A stretch of DNA of 64,000 nt from Streptomyces sp. WAC 01529 (GTDB taxonomy: Bacteria > Actinomycetota > Actinomycetes > Streptomycetales > Streptomycetaceae), in the NCBI RefSeq assembly GCF_003945545.1, contig NZ_CP029617.1:8206462-8270461 (forward strand), written 5' to 3'. Made by a program: the position numbers and the translations under genes. The notes under the pieces are model-generated. The model was not told the origin of the DNA. It worked only from the letters and a program-made list of their open reading frames with translations, and did no database searches. Of this stretch, positions 53,559 to 63,210 are shown piece after piece (within the stretch, counting starts at the first letter, position 1; each line of letters begins with the position of its first letter).

Positions 53559-56374
53559 CGCCCCACCCGCTCGGTGCCCCACGCTGCCTGAGTCTGGCGC
53601 TCTTCCTCCGCCGCGGTGTCGTCTCGGTCGTGGTGTTCCTGCGCCGACGCGTCCGACAGCGCGGGCTGGACAGGGAGGTCGACCGTCGCATCCGGGTTGT
53701 CGGGTTGGCTCGGCACCGGCGCGGCCTTCATCCACGGCACGCCCAGGGCGGCGAGGGCGGCCTGCTGCTCGGAGGCGAGCTTGTCCCACCTCGATTTCGT
53801 GTTCGAGACCCATACGCCTAGCTTGACGGGTACCGGTTCCGTCTCGCCGTCGACCGTGACCTCAACGATCGCGCCGCGCGGGACGGGCCGGTCCGCGCCT
53901 TCCCGTTCCACCCACTGCGCGAGGGCCGCAAGGCCGCGTTGGAAGGCTTGCTGCGCTTTGCCCTTCGTCGCGCGGGTGGCCGCCGGGGCCTCAGCGGGCT
54001 GTACGCCCAGCTTCGACAGCCGCTGCTGCTGTTCGGTGGACAACAGCTTCCAGGTGCTCGCCTCGCGTTGCCGTGCGAGCCAGGTGCCGATGTCGTCGCC
54101 GTCCATGAGGACGCCGGGGGCGATGTGGGGGAGGTGGCCATCGGCGTCGGCGAGGTCGGTGAGGATGCGGTAGTGGCGTTGCCAGTTGAGTGGCCATGGG
54201 CAGTTCCAGTCCGGGTCGATCGCCGTCAGCTGCTTCGCGCGCTCCTCCGCCCGCTTCGGGGCCTTCCCGAGGCCGCCTTTGCGGCGGAGGTTGGCCATGT
54301 GCTGTCCGATGGGCACCATGGCCTCGCCTTCGCCCCACACTGCGTCCTGGCGCGGTGCGACGTGGCCGGTGGCCCGGTGGTAGGACCGGAGCGCGGCGAG
54401 CTTGTTCTCCCAGGCTTCCTCGCCCGGCTCCCAGACCATCCCGGCCTCCGGCGCGTCCAGCAGCTCCTTGCGCTGCTCCTCCAACTCGCCCGCCCGCAAG
54501 GCCTTGCGCTGTTGGTGGACCCACCTGCCCAGCGGGAAGTCCTTGGTGACGCCGACCTGGGTCTCGGTGTCGTACGGAACGGCGTACAGGCCGGTGATCT
54601 CGTTCTCCCGGCGCCACCGCAGCAGGGCCTGGTAGCCCTCCAGCCACACCAGGGACTCCGGCCGGTAGACGCGGGTGCGCAAGAACGCCGCGATGGTCGC
54701 TGCGTCACGCGGGCTAGAGAAATGCAGCAGCGCGGACTCGGCAGCGCTGTCGGTGTCGTCCTGCTCCTGGTCCTCACCGTCGCCCCCGCCGCCGGCCCCG
54801 ACGATCCGCCCCTCCTCGTCACGCTTCACGTGGACCTTGCGCTTGCCGCTGGTGAGCGCGCGGGAGGCGAGCTGCTCGACCAAGCGCTCATCATGGCTGC
54901 GCAGGCCCTGGAGCACAGCCACGAGCGGCTTGAAGCTCGCGGAGGCGACCATGTCGGTCGGGTCCTCGTTCGGCTCCAGGAACACTGGCACGATGATCCT
55001 GGCGATCTTGGTGGAGCCGTCCTTGTTGAGCCTCTGCGCGCGGCCGATGTTCTGCACGATCTCCACCTGCGAGCCGCGGGTGTCCGCGAAGCAAATCGAG
55101 TCGACTCCCCGCTCGCCGGTGATGTCGACGCCTTCCCCGAGCACACGGCAGCTGGCGAGGAAGGCGCGGTGGACCCGGCGCCCGGCCGCGTCGATGCCGT
55201 TGGCGAACTGCTTGAGCACCTCGCGGCGTTCGGACACGAGGTGGTCGCCGCACAGCCACGCCGACCACACCCGGTCCGGCGGGACGTGGCGGCCGGCCTC
55301 GAGTTCGTAGAAGGCCGCGTCGATGGAGGACTTCGGCAGCTTGTCGGCGGCGGCCAGGTCGGCGTCGGAGGCGTCGTTCAGGTACAGCTCGGCTGCTGTC
55401 TTCGGCAGCTTCTCCGCGAACGCCGCGGCTTCCTCGACCTTCTGGTGGAAGGTCATGACCGTACGCAGGTTGTACGCCGCGGCGTGCTCCAGGAGCGCGG
55501 TCTGCAGCAGCGCCAGGCGCCGGCCGCGCCGCGCCTCCTCCGACTCCCCGAGTACGGGGGAGGGGTCGCGGATCTCCAGGACGTCGATCTCGAACCCGGC
55601 GAGGATCTCGCGCTCGATCGCCTCGGAGAGCCCGAGCTCCGCGAGCCACGCGCCGTAGGTCCCGTTCGGGTCGTCGGCCATGGTCGCGAGCGCCACCTCC
55701 TGGCCGTCCGCGTCCTTCTGCGGCCGGGGCGAGGCCAGGATACGCGGCGTGGCGGTCAGGTACAGCCGGAAGTCCGCTGGGATGCGGGCGTTGTCGTGGA
55801 TTGCCGCCCACGGCCGACCCATGTCCCCGGCGGTTCCGTGGGCCTCATCGACGATGGCGAGGTCGAAGCCTGTCATGCGCTGGCCGTAGAGCCGCTCTCC
55901 GCCCGCCAGAGCGGCCTCGAGCGGTCCGCGAACCTTCCGCTGGCCCTCCGGTGCGTCGATGTCCTCGCGGTCGACGAGGGAGGCGTACGTGGCGAACACG
56001 ACGACCGGCCCGGACCCGGCCCACAGGGCGAGCTGGATTGGGTTCGTGGTGGTCCGCACCCCCAGCGAGTTCAGCACGGCGTCGTTCTCCAGCGAGCACA
56101 CCGCGACCATCGGCGCCCGGTGACCCACCAGACGCCACGCCTCGGCCGTCTGCACCAGTAGGTCCAGGGTGGGCACCATCACGAGGATCCGACCGTTTCC
56201 GAAGCACTCGAGCGCGCAGGAGGCGGCGGTGATTGTCTTGCCTGATCCGGTCGCTGACACGATGGTGCCTCGAGCACCCTGCGGGGGCACGGATGGCCTT
56301 GCAGGGAATCCCACCCATTTCCGGAAGCCCGACTTCTGGTCTACTTGGTGTTCCTTAAGGGAAATGCCGTGCAT
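53555..56374 (-). CDS. superfamily 2 helicase with helicase-associated (HA) domains
   Basis: 939 aa. Motifs: Q-like LKEHQ, I SATGSGKT, Ia VMVPTLDLLVQTA, II VDEAHGT, III LYLTATPR, V/VI GEGVDITGERGVDSICFADT and NIGRAQRLNKDG. After an acidic Gly/Asp-rich linker, the C-terminal 350 residues hold degenerate HA repeats (LLRWRRENEITGLYAVP..., SYHRATGHVAPRQDA..., PLNWQRHYRILTDLADADGH). Large helicases of this type are common in Streptomyces plasmids and chromosome ends. Role in DNA metabolism or defence unknown. The start ATG has no good RBS. Confidence 0.85.
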   Translation of the reverse strand: MHGISLKEHQVDQKSGFRKWVGFPARPSVPPQGARGTIVSATGSGKTITAASCALECFGNGRILVMVPTLDLLVQTAEAWRLVGHRAPMVAVCSLENDAVLNSLGVRTTTNPIQLALWAGSGPVVVFATYASLVDREDIDAPEGQRKVRGPLEAALAGGERLYGQRMTGFDLAIVDEAHGTAGDMGRPWAAIHDNARIPADFRLYLTATPRILASPRPQKDADGQEVALATMADDPNGTYGAWLAELGLSEAIEREILAGFEIDVLEIRDPSPVLGESEEARRGRRLALLQTALLEHAAAYNLRTVMTFHQKVEEAAAFAEKLPKTAAELYLNDASDADLAAADKLPKSSIDAAFYELEAGRHVPPDRVWSAWLCGDHLVSERREVLKQFANGIDAAGRRVHRAFLASCRVLGEGVDITGERGVDSICFADTRGSQVEIVQNIGRAQRLNKDGSTKIARIIVPVFLEPNEDPTDMVASASFKPLVAVLQGLRSHDERLVEQLASRALTSGKRKVHVKRDEEGRIVGAGGGGDGEDQEQDDTDSAAESALLHFSSPRDAATIAAFLRTRVYRPESLVWLEGYQALLRWRRENEITGLYAVPYDTETQVGVTKDFPLGRWVHQQRKALRAGELEEQRKELLDAPEAGMVWEPGEEAWENKLAALRSYHRATGHVAPRQDAVWGEGEAMVPIGQHMANLRRKGGLGKAPKRAEERAKQLTAIDPDWNCPWPLNWQRHYRILTDLADADGHLPHIAPGVLMDGDDIGTWLARQREASTWKLLSTEQQQRLSKLGVQPAEAPAATRATKGKAQQAFQRGLAALAQWVEREGADRPVPRGAIVEVTVDGETEPVPVKLGVWVSNTKSRWDKLASEQQAALAALGVPWMKAAPVPSQPDNPDATVDLPVQPALSDASAQEHHDRDDTAAEEERQTQAAWGTERVGR

Positions 56375-56428
56375 TCCGAGTGTCCATTCTGTGCGGCAGA
56401 GGTCGGGTGCGAGGCGTTCTGGGGATGT

Positions 56429-56690
56429 CTAACTGCCGAGTCCTCTGAGCCCCCACTGGTCGAGGCCGCCGTAGATGGTGGCGGTCTGGCATTGGGGCGC
56501 GTTCATGACTTCGGCTTCGCCGCGGTAGATGGCGATGAGGGAGTCAGTTCCGCGCCACCAGGTGTCTGCGAGGCCGGCGACTTCCGGAACAGGATCGAAC
56601 CCTTCGAGGCCGAGGTTGTCTACGGCGTCACCGGTGACTGTCTTGGTGGTGCGTGCACATTGGAAGTTTTCGCGTTGTTGTCCGGGGTGG
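56429..56690 (-). pseudogene. 3' fragment of an unidentified gene
   Basis: A minus-strand frame with strong codon bias and no usable start reads TTKTVTGDAVDNLGLEGFDP, then VAGLADTWWRGTDSLIAIYR, GEAEVMNAPQCQTATIYGGL and a stop at 56429. The frame stays open upstream to 56828 but loses coding character. Probably truncated by insertion of module 2. Family unknown. Confidence 0.45.
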
Positions 56691-56892
56691 TTCTCGTTTC
56701 GATGTCCAGTAGAGGGTGCGGGGTGGGTGAGGTGATCGGTTTGTTTGCTGGGGTGTTCGGGGCGGTGGCCGATGGGGTTGAGGGCGGACAGGAAAGTGAG
56801 GACAGCTGGTCGGTGGCTGAGGATTAGCTGGTCAGCGGGGTGATAGCTCCAATGGGGTAGGGTCCTTCCTTGATCATTCTCGGTGGGCGGCT

Positions 56893-58494
56893 GTGCCTGG
56901 GGTGGTGGGGGAGCGCGTGGGGGCTGGGGCGGATGCCGAGGTGTTGCGGCCGGTAGCGGTGCGAAGATTGCTGGCGCTTGAGGTGCGGGGGGAGTTGACG
57001 GCCGGTCATCGGCGGATGGTCGCTGACACGCTGGGAGTGTCAGAGCGGACGGTGCGCCGGTGGCTCGCCGTGGCGCGGGATGAGGGCCGCCTGGAACGGG
57101 CTGAGCGCCGCCGGTTCACTGTTACGCCGCAGCTGGCTCGGCGGCTTGCGTTTCATCGAGGGAACGCGGTCGCGTTGCACCGGGAGTTGGTGGCGGAGGC
57201 GGCCGTGGCGGGTGGGAAGGCGCCGTCTTTGGCGACGTTGTACCGGGCGGTGGAGCGGGATGTGGCGCCGGGGATGCGGGCGGGGATGCGTGGTGGTGAG
57301 GCCGCCCGCCGGGATCATGACGTGTTTTTTGAGCGGCCTGCCGGTCACCGTAATGAGGTGTGGGAGGCCGACCACGTCCAGGTGAAGGTTGAGGTGGACA
57401 TCGACGGGGCTGCGGGGCGTCCGTGGGTGACCTGGTTTATCGACTGTGCTACGCGGGTGATCTGTGGGTTTGCGGTGACCGCTCAGGTTCCCTCCCGGGA
57501 GTCGGTGCTGGTGGCGCTCAGGGATGCGATCTCGCGGGAGGGGGAGCACGGCCCGTTCGGCGGTCTGCCGGGGGCGGTGCGGGTCGACCGCGGCAAGGAC
57601 TTCCTGTCCCGCACGGTGGGTGAGGCGTTTGGGGCGTTCGCGGTCCCGGTGGTGGACCTGCCCGGCTACAGCCCGCACCTCAAGGGCACGGTGGAGGCGT
57701 TGAACAAGGCCGCCAAGCAGATGTTCTTCGCCTCTCTGCCTGGTTACAGCGCCGCGCCGCGTCTGAAAGGCGGCAGGAAACCGGCCGCCGGGCAGCGGCT
57801 TTTGCCGCTGGAGGCGTTCATCGCGCTGCTGGGGCAGTGGGTGGCGTGGTGGAACACCGAGCACCGGCCCCGGTCTCTTTCCGGCCGTACTCCGGCGGCC
57901 GCGTGGGAGGAAGACCTCGCCCCGGTCGAGGACGCGGAGCCGGGCGCGCTGCACATGTTCACCCTCGAGGACGACGGCCGCGTGCGCACCCTGGGCAACA
58001 AGGGAGTGCGCTGGAAGAACCGGCACTACGTCGATTCCTGGATGACTGGTGAGGCCGGGCGGAAGGTGCGGCTGCGCTACATGCCGCACCACGAGCACGA
58101 GATCGAGGTCTACGACGCGGCCACGGGGCGGCACTTGGGGTCGGCGTACCTGTCGAACCGGGCCAGTGCGGAGCAGATCCGTGAGATGAAGCGGGCCCGT
58201 GCCCGGGAGGCCGACCGGCTCAAGCGGCTGCTTCGGGCGGCGGAGAGGGACCGCGCCACCCGCTACGCCGCCGCTACCCGCGGCACGCCGGCCGAGGTGC
58301 TCGGCACGGTCACCGAACTGGAGGCCGGCACCGCGATGCGAGCGCTTGCCGCCTCGGATCTTGCCGAGGTGGCGTTGCCCGGCTATCTGCCGCTGCCCGC
58401 CCAGATGCCCGCGTCCTGGACCGAGCCGAAGCCCGGTGAGGCCGCTGCTCCTTGCATCGAAGACGACGACGAAAGCAGCCTTGCCGCGCGATGA
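56893..58494 (+). CDS. TnsB/TniA-type DDE transposase (module 2, intact)
   Basis: 533 aa. N-terminal helix-turn-helix (LTAGHRRMVADTLGVSERTV), catalytic core with Asp160 (EADHVQVKV), Asp232 (RVDRGKDFLS) and Glu268 (HLKGTVEALNKAA), spacing DD35E, then WWNTEHRPRSLSGRTP. The C-terminal beta-barrel (LGNKGVRWKNRHYVDSWMTG) and an ATPase-contacting tail follow. These features and the following AAA+ gene mark it as the Mu/Tn7/Tn5053-like type. GTG start; its stop overlaps the ATPase start (ATGA). Confidence 0.85.
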   Translation: MPGVVGERVGAGADAEVLRPVAVRRLLALEVRGELTAGHRRMVADTLGVSERTVRRWLAVARDEGRLERAERRRFTVTPQLARRLAFHRGNAVALHRELVAEAAVAGGKAPSLATLYRAVERDVAPGMRAGMRGGEAARRDHDVFFERPAGHRNEVWEADHVQVKVEVDIDGAAGRPWVTWFIDCATRVICGFAVTAQVPSRESVLVALRDAISREGEHGPFGGLPGAVRVDRGKDFLSRTVGEAFGAFAVPVVDLPGYSPHLKGTVEALNKAAKQMFFASLPGYSAAPRLKGGRKPAAGQRLLPLEAFIALLGQWVAWWNTEHRPRSLSGRTPAAAWEEDLAPVEDAEPGALHMFTLEDDGRVRTLGNKGVRWKNRHYVDSWMTGEAGRKVRLRYMPHHEHEIEVYDAATGRHLGSAYLSNRASAEQIREMKRARAREADRLKRLLRAAERDRATRYAAATRGTPAEVLGTVTELEAGTAMRALAASDLAEVALPGYLPLPAQMPASWTEPKPGEAAAPCIEDDDESSLAAR

Positions 58495-59302
58495 ACGCCA
58501 TACCCGCCGCCCGCCCCTCCTCGGCCCGCCCGCGCCGTGGCCCCCTGCCGCCGCCCCGCAAGGACCACTACCTGTCGCTGCCCGACGCGAACGTGATGGG
58601 CACGATGGCGATGAAGGAGACGCTGGCCAATCTCGGGGAGGTGATCGCCGCCCGAGGGATGATGTGCGTCTATGGCGCGGCCGGGCTGGGCAAGACTATG
58701 TCGGTCAACGCCGCCCTGCGCGAGCTCGCCCCCAAGGCCACACGCCGTATCGAGTTCCGCGGCCGTCCGACGGTGCTGGACATCCGCCACAACCTGTTCA
58801 ACGTGCTCGCTGTGCCCGGGACCCGCCGCGGCAGCCGACCGCGTTCGACACGCTGCTCAAGGACGTGCTGGCCGATCAGTTCCGGGTGCTGGTGTGTGAT
58901 GAGGCGCAGTGGCTGCGGGAGGAGTCGTTCGAGTATTTCCGGCACCTGTTCGACGACCTGTACACCGACATCGCGGTGGTCTTCGTCGGCGGCGGCAACA
59001 CCTACGAGGTCCTGGCCAGTAAGGACATGCTGGCCTCTCGGGTGCACATCTGGCAGGAGTTTCGGCCGCTGCCCCGTGAGGAGGTCCTGACCACGATCCC
59101 CGCGTACCACCCGGTGTGGCACGGCGTGGACCCCGATGATCTGCTGTACTGCGACGACGTGGCCGCTCACGGCGTCTTCCGCACCTGGGCCAAGATCACC
59201 TACCACCTGGGGCGCGCCCTGGACGCCACCTCCGGTCTTGAGGTCAACCGGGACCTGCTGCGCTGGGTCTTCAGCAAGCTCGGCCGACGCAGCCTGCCGT
59301 GA
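58491..59302 (+). pseudogene. TnsC/TniB-type AAA+ ATPase, one frameshift (module 2)
   Basis: Walker A GAAGLGKT and the N-terminal half in the first frame. After a break near 58825 the second frame gives PTAFDTLLKDVLADQFRVLV, Walker B VCDEAQWLREESFEYFRHLF and AVVFVGGGNTYEVLASKDML, ending LLRWVFSKLGRRSLP-stop. Comparison with module 1 shows only one base is wrong. If that is a sequencing error, module 2 is intact. It recruits target DNA and regulates the transposase. Confidence 0.8.
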
Positions 59303-60503
59303 GCAAGCCCGGCCCCGCCCGCATCTGTCCGCCGCGCCCTGGCGCCGACCCGAGACGCCACGCACCCGTGAACGACACATCCCCTGCTGTCACCGTCCTG
59401 CTCGACCCCGGCGACGATGCCGCTGTCACCCGCGCGGCCCTCGCCGCGCACGACCCGGCGGCAGGCTGCGTGACCGTCCACCCCACCGCGGGCACGACCA
59501 GCGACCGGTACTTCGCCCACGACCTCCTCGCCGCGCTGGGCAAACCTGCCCACATGCCAGGCTTTCCAGACGCTCGTGCTCCGGTGTGGGAGGCCGTCAC
59601 CGCCTGGATGGCCGCGATCCCCGCCAGACGCCTGACCGTTGTTCGCGCTCACCTGCTCACCCGTACCCGTCTGCAGCGTCTGCTCGACCTGCAGACGTAC
59701 ACCGGAGCGCACCTGGTCCTGGTGTGCCACCGCTCCAAACCGACCGCCGCCCTGCGCGACGCACTCACCGATCGGCGCCACACCCTCACCCACGCCCAGG
59801 CCGCCGGCGACCTCCTCGCCGCGGCCCCCGCGCCTGGCCCGCACCAGCCTTCCGCGCCGCCGCGGGCTGCCAGCCGCTGGATCACCGTGCCGGCGCTGGA
59901 GCGGCTGGCGGACTGGGACAGCTCGGACCACTGCATCGGATGCGTACCGCCGCCGATCAAGTGGCGGTACAGGCCCCGGCCCCGGCCGCGCTCGCCCCAG
60001 ACCACCGCATCGATCACCCGCCGCATCCACGCCGTCACCGCGCACCCCGCCTGGCCGCCGTGCTGGCCGCCGCCGTCTTCACCGGCGTCACCGGGCAGCA
60101 GCTGGGCACCGCCCGCCTCGCGGACTGGCGCGAGGAAGCCGCCGCCCTGGCCCTCCACGATCCCCTCGGCGAGGTCGACGGCTGCGCCACCCACCCGGTG
60201 CCCGACTGGGCGGCCGTCTTCCTGCGCGCCGCCGCCCACTTCACCCGCCTCCTCCCCGCACCCGGCGCACCCCTGCTCATCCGGCCCGAGGAGCACCCTG
60301 CCCTGCTCCGGCTCGCCGAAGAGGCCCGGCTGCGCCCACCTCAGCCCGGCATGGACACCGAGCACGACGCCGTTCCTGCTGGGATCGAGTGGTTCTACCA
60401 TCAGCTGAAGGAGACAGGCGTGGACGCTGAGGTGCCCCTGCCGACCCGGCGCCCGCGACTGCGGGCACGACGTGTCAACAAGCCACCGGCCGGCGCAGCA
60501 TGA
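59299..60503 (+). pseudogene. third protein of transposition module 2, one frameshift, unknown family
   Basis: About 400 aa; its GTG overlaps the ATPase stop. The N-terminal 190 residues look like a Rossmann-type domain (VTVLLDPGDDAAVTRAALAA, VHPTAGTTSDRYFAHDLLAA, RLTVVRAHLLTRTRLQRLLD, GAHLVLVCHR). Then come WITVPALERLADWDSSDHCI-GC and ITRRIHAVTAHP. After a break near 60040 a helical C-terminal domain follows (LAAVLAAAVFTGVTGQQLGT, ADWREEAAALALHDPLGE). The same gene, in the same place, occurs in module 1. It does not look like TnsA, TnsD or TniQ as I know them, and I cannot name the family. Confidence 0.65.
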
Positions 60504-60718
60504 CCAGGCCACGCAGACCCCTGGGGGAACCATTCGCCCCGAAGCCGAGGCGGCTTCGGGGCGATGACGAGCGTGACGCCGACTGGCAGGACGGCGAGTG
60601 TACGAGTCGCCCCTGGCCAATCCCCCGGCGTCCAGCCTGTCGGTCGTCGCGCCGGGAGCCGCGTGGACGCGGACCGTGTGCGTGGGGTGGATTCCGCCGG
60701 CGGGCAGCTGCCCCGGTG

Positions 60719-63036
60719 TCAGCTCCAGCGCATGCCGAGAGCGTTGAGCGCGTCGATGCGCTGCGGGGCCAGTTTCGCTCTGCGGGAGCGCTGGTTGGAG
60801 ATCCATATCCCCAGCCTGATCTCCGTGCCCTCAGCGATCTCCACATGCTTGCGGGGGACGTTCAGGTGTCCTTCGCGCTGGGCGTATGCGGCCGCCGCGG
60901 CGAGGTTGCGTGTGAACTTGTCGTCGTGGGTGACGCGCGCTTCCTCCTGCACACCACCCTCCCCGGGGATGGCGCCGAGCTCGGTCAGCAGCCGCCTCTG
61001 CTCCGTGTGCAGGATGCCCCAGTCGGCTTGCTGGCGGGCCAGCCATGCGCCGACGTCTTCCCCGGCCATCACGTGGCCGGGGGCGATGTCCGCCGCTCCT
61101 TCCGCGGCGACGTGCTGCCGCAGCAGGGTATAGCGGCGCTGCCACACGAGCGGCCACTGAGGACACCAGTACGGATCGACCTCGGCCAGTGCCGCCTTGC
61201 GCTTCGCACTCAGCGCCCCTCGTGTGCCGTCGGCAAGGCGCGCTTCCCGGCGCCGGTTGGCCAGCCACGTCCCGACCGGGTAACCGTCCATGACGGCGCT
61301 GTGTCCGGCCGCAAGGTGGCCGTGGACCGCGTGGTAAGCGCGGGCCACCTGAAGCCCCGTGTTGAACGCGTGGTCAGGGTGGCTCCACACCATGCCGAGG
61401 CGTTCCAGAGCGTCGATGCGTACCGCGGCCAGCCGGCCGGATCCGTAGGCCTTGCGCTGCTCGGCGATCCACTGCCCCAGCGGGAACGCGCCGTCCTTCG
61501 CGTGGTAGGGCACGTTCAGGTGGCCGTGGGCTGCGTGGAAGCGGCGCCCAGCCGCCCAGCCGCGCAGCCATCCGCGCCGCTCGAGGTTGATCACCCGCAG
61601 CCTGACGAACTCCGCGATGTCGGCCGCATCCCGGGCGGTGGCGAACAGCAGCGGGCCCTGCAGACTTGCCGCGCCCGTGGCGTTGTTGCCGGGCCAGGCG
61701 GCGAGCCGGTCCACCACGTCGGTGTCGTGGGCGGCCAGCGCGGTCAGGACCTTGACCAGCGGCAGGTAGGAGCCAGATGCCAGCCAGTCTTCCCGGCGCT
61801 CGTCGGGGGAGAGAAAGACCGGCACCAGCAGGGAAGCGACCTTGTCACCGCGCGGGCTCTGCCGCAGCGCGCGCCCGACGGTCTGGACGGTGTCGACGAT
61901 CGACTCCCTCGGGTCGGCGAAGACCACCGCGTCCACCTCGGGGATGTCCACGCCCTCAGCCAGCACCCGGGCGCTGGAGAGCACGCAGCGCTCCGCCACC
62001 ACGCCGTCCGTGCCCCAGCCGCGGGCGAACTGGGCCAGCACCTGGCGCCGGTGGGCCATCTGGTGGCCGCCATACAGCCAGCCTGACCACACGCGCCGCG
62101 GATACACCGCCGATTTTGCACCCCACAGGTGACCAGACGCCTCCGTAACTGCCTGATCGAACGCGCGGGCTTCGGCGACACGGTGATGGAACGTCATCAC
62201 ACGATCAAGCTGGTGGACGGCCGCGGCCTTGAGCACGGCCGTGGTCAAGACCTCCAGCCGCGCCGCGCTCACATCGGCCTGCGGGCCTTCCTCCGGTGCC
62301 AGTGCCGGGGCGCTGATCTCCAGCACGATGATCTGGTAGCGGGCCAGGAGCCCGCGGGCGATAGCCTCGGCCAGCGACAGCCGGTACACCACCGGGCCGA
62401 AGACCTGCTCGTCGTCCATCGAGGCCAGCAGCACCGGCCCGCTGTACGACCCGTCGTCCTTGTCGTCCGCGACCGCCCGGTAATCGGCCACCCGCGGCGT
62501 CGCCGTCAGGTACAGCCGCCGGTCCGCAGGCAGCGCGGCATCGTCATGGACCGCCGCCCACGGCTTTCCCCAGGGCCCCGACGTGCGGTGCGCCTCGTCC
62601 ACCACCATCAGATCCCATCGCCGAAGGCCTGCCCCATGCGCCTCGGCGAGCACCGGCAGCGACGCGTACGTGGCGAAGACCGTCACCCGCCCCGCCCGGC
62701 CGGCCCACTCCAGCAGCTGCCGGGCATCGGTGGTGCACTGCACCCCGGCAGCGGCAAGCTCCGCATCCGCTCTCAGCGAGCAGACCCCCACCATCGCCCC
62801 GCCCCGGCCCGCCTCCCGCCAGGCGGCAACCGTCTGTACCAGCAGATCCAGCGTCGGCACCAGCACCAGCACCAGGCCTGCGCCTGCCACCCGCAACGCG
62901 GTGTGCGCGCCATGAAGGTCTTGCCCGTCCCGCACGCCGAGACGATCGTCGCCCGCAACCCCGCACCGGCTGACGGGACGGCCCCCAGGGCGCGCACCGC
63001 CGCGTCGACCGCCTCGGCCTGATGCGCTCGCAGCAC
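60719..63036 (-). pseudogene. superfamily 2 helicase with four HA repeats, one frameshift
   Basis: The GTG at 63036 is preceded by GGAGG. The first frame carries LRAHQAEAVDAAVRALG and motif I SACGTGKT. After a break near 62920 the second frame continues LVPTLDLLVQTVAAWREAG, II VDEAHRTSGPWGK, III LYLTATPR, GVDIPEVDAVVFADPRES and VGRALRQSPRGD. The C-terminal 350 residues are four HA repeats (LNVPYHAKDGAFPLGQWIAE..., YPVGTWLANRR..., EDVGAWLARQQ..., RLGIWISNQRSRR). Related to but clearly different from the helicase at 53555. It converges with module 2. Confidence 0.8.
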
Positions 63037-63210
63037 CGCCGCCCCACCTCCGCGCGGTTCCCGCCCGCCTGCCCGTGTCCTGTCCGTACCCGGCCCGTGG
63101 TCCGCCTGCCGCCAGGACCTGGGCTGCGTTGTCCGTCTCCGCCGGCGGCGATCCTCAACTGCATGTGCACCAGCCCGAATCCACGGATCAAACAGATCTG
63201 CAACCTGCAG

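Noticed and set aside
53939..56161. 740-aa plus-strand open frame opposite the helicase
   Set aside because: Complement shadow of the helicase at 53555-56374. It has no family motifs or RBS, whereas the minus strand has all helicase motifs.
56375..56892. Left end repeats of transposition module 2
   Set aside because: The G-rich sequence before both transposase genes looks vaguely alike, but I could not define repeated, ordered end motifs by eye.
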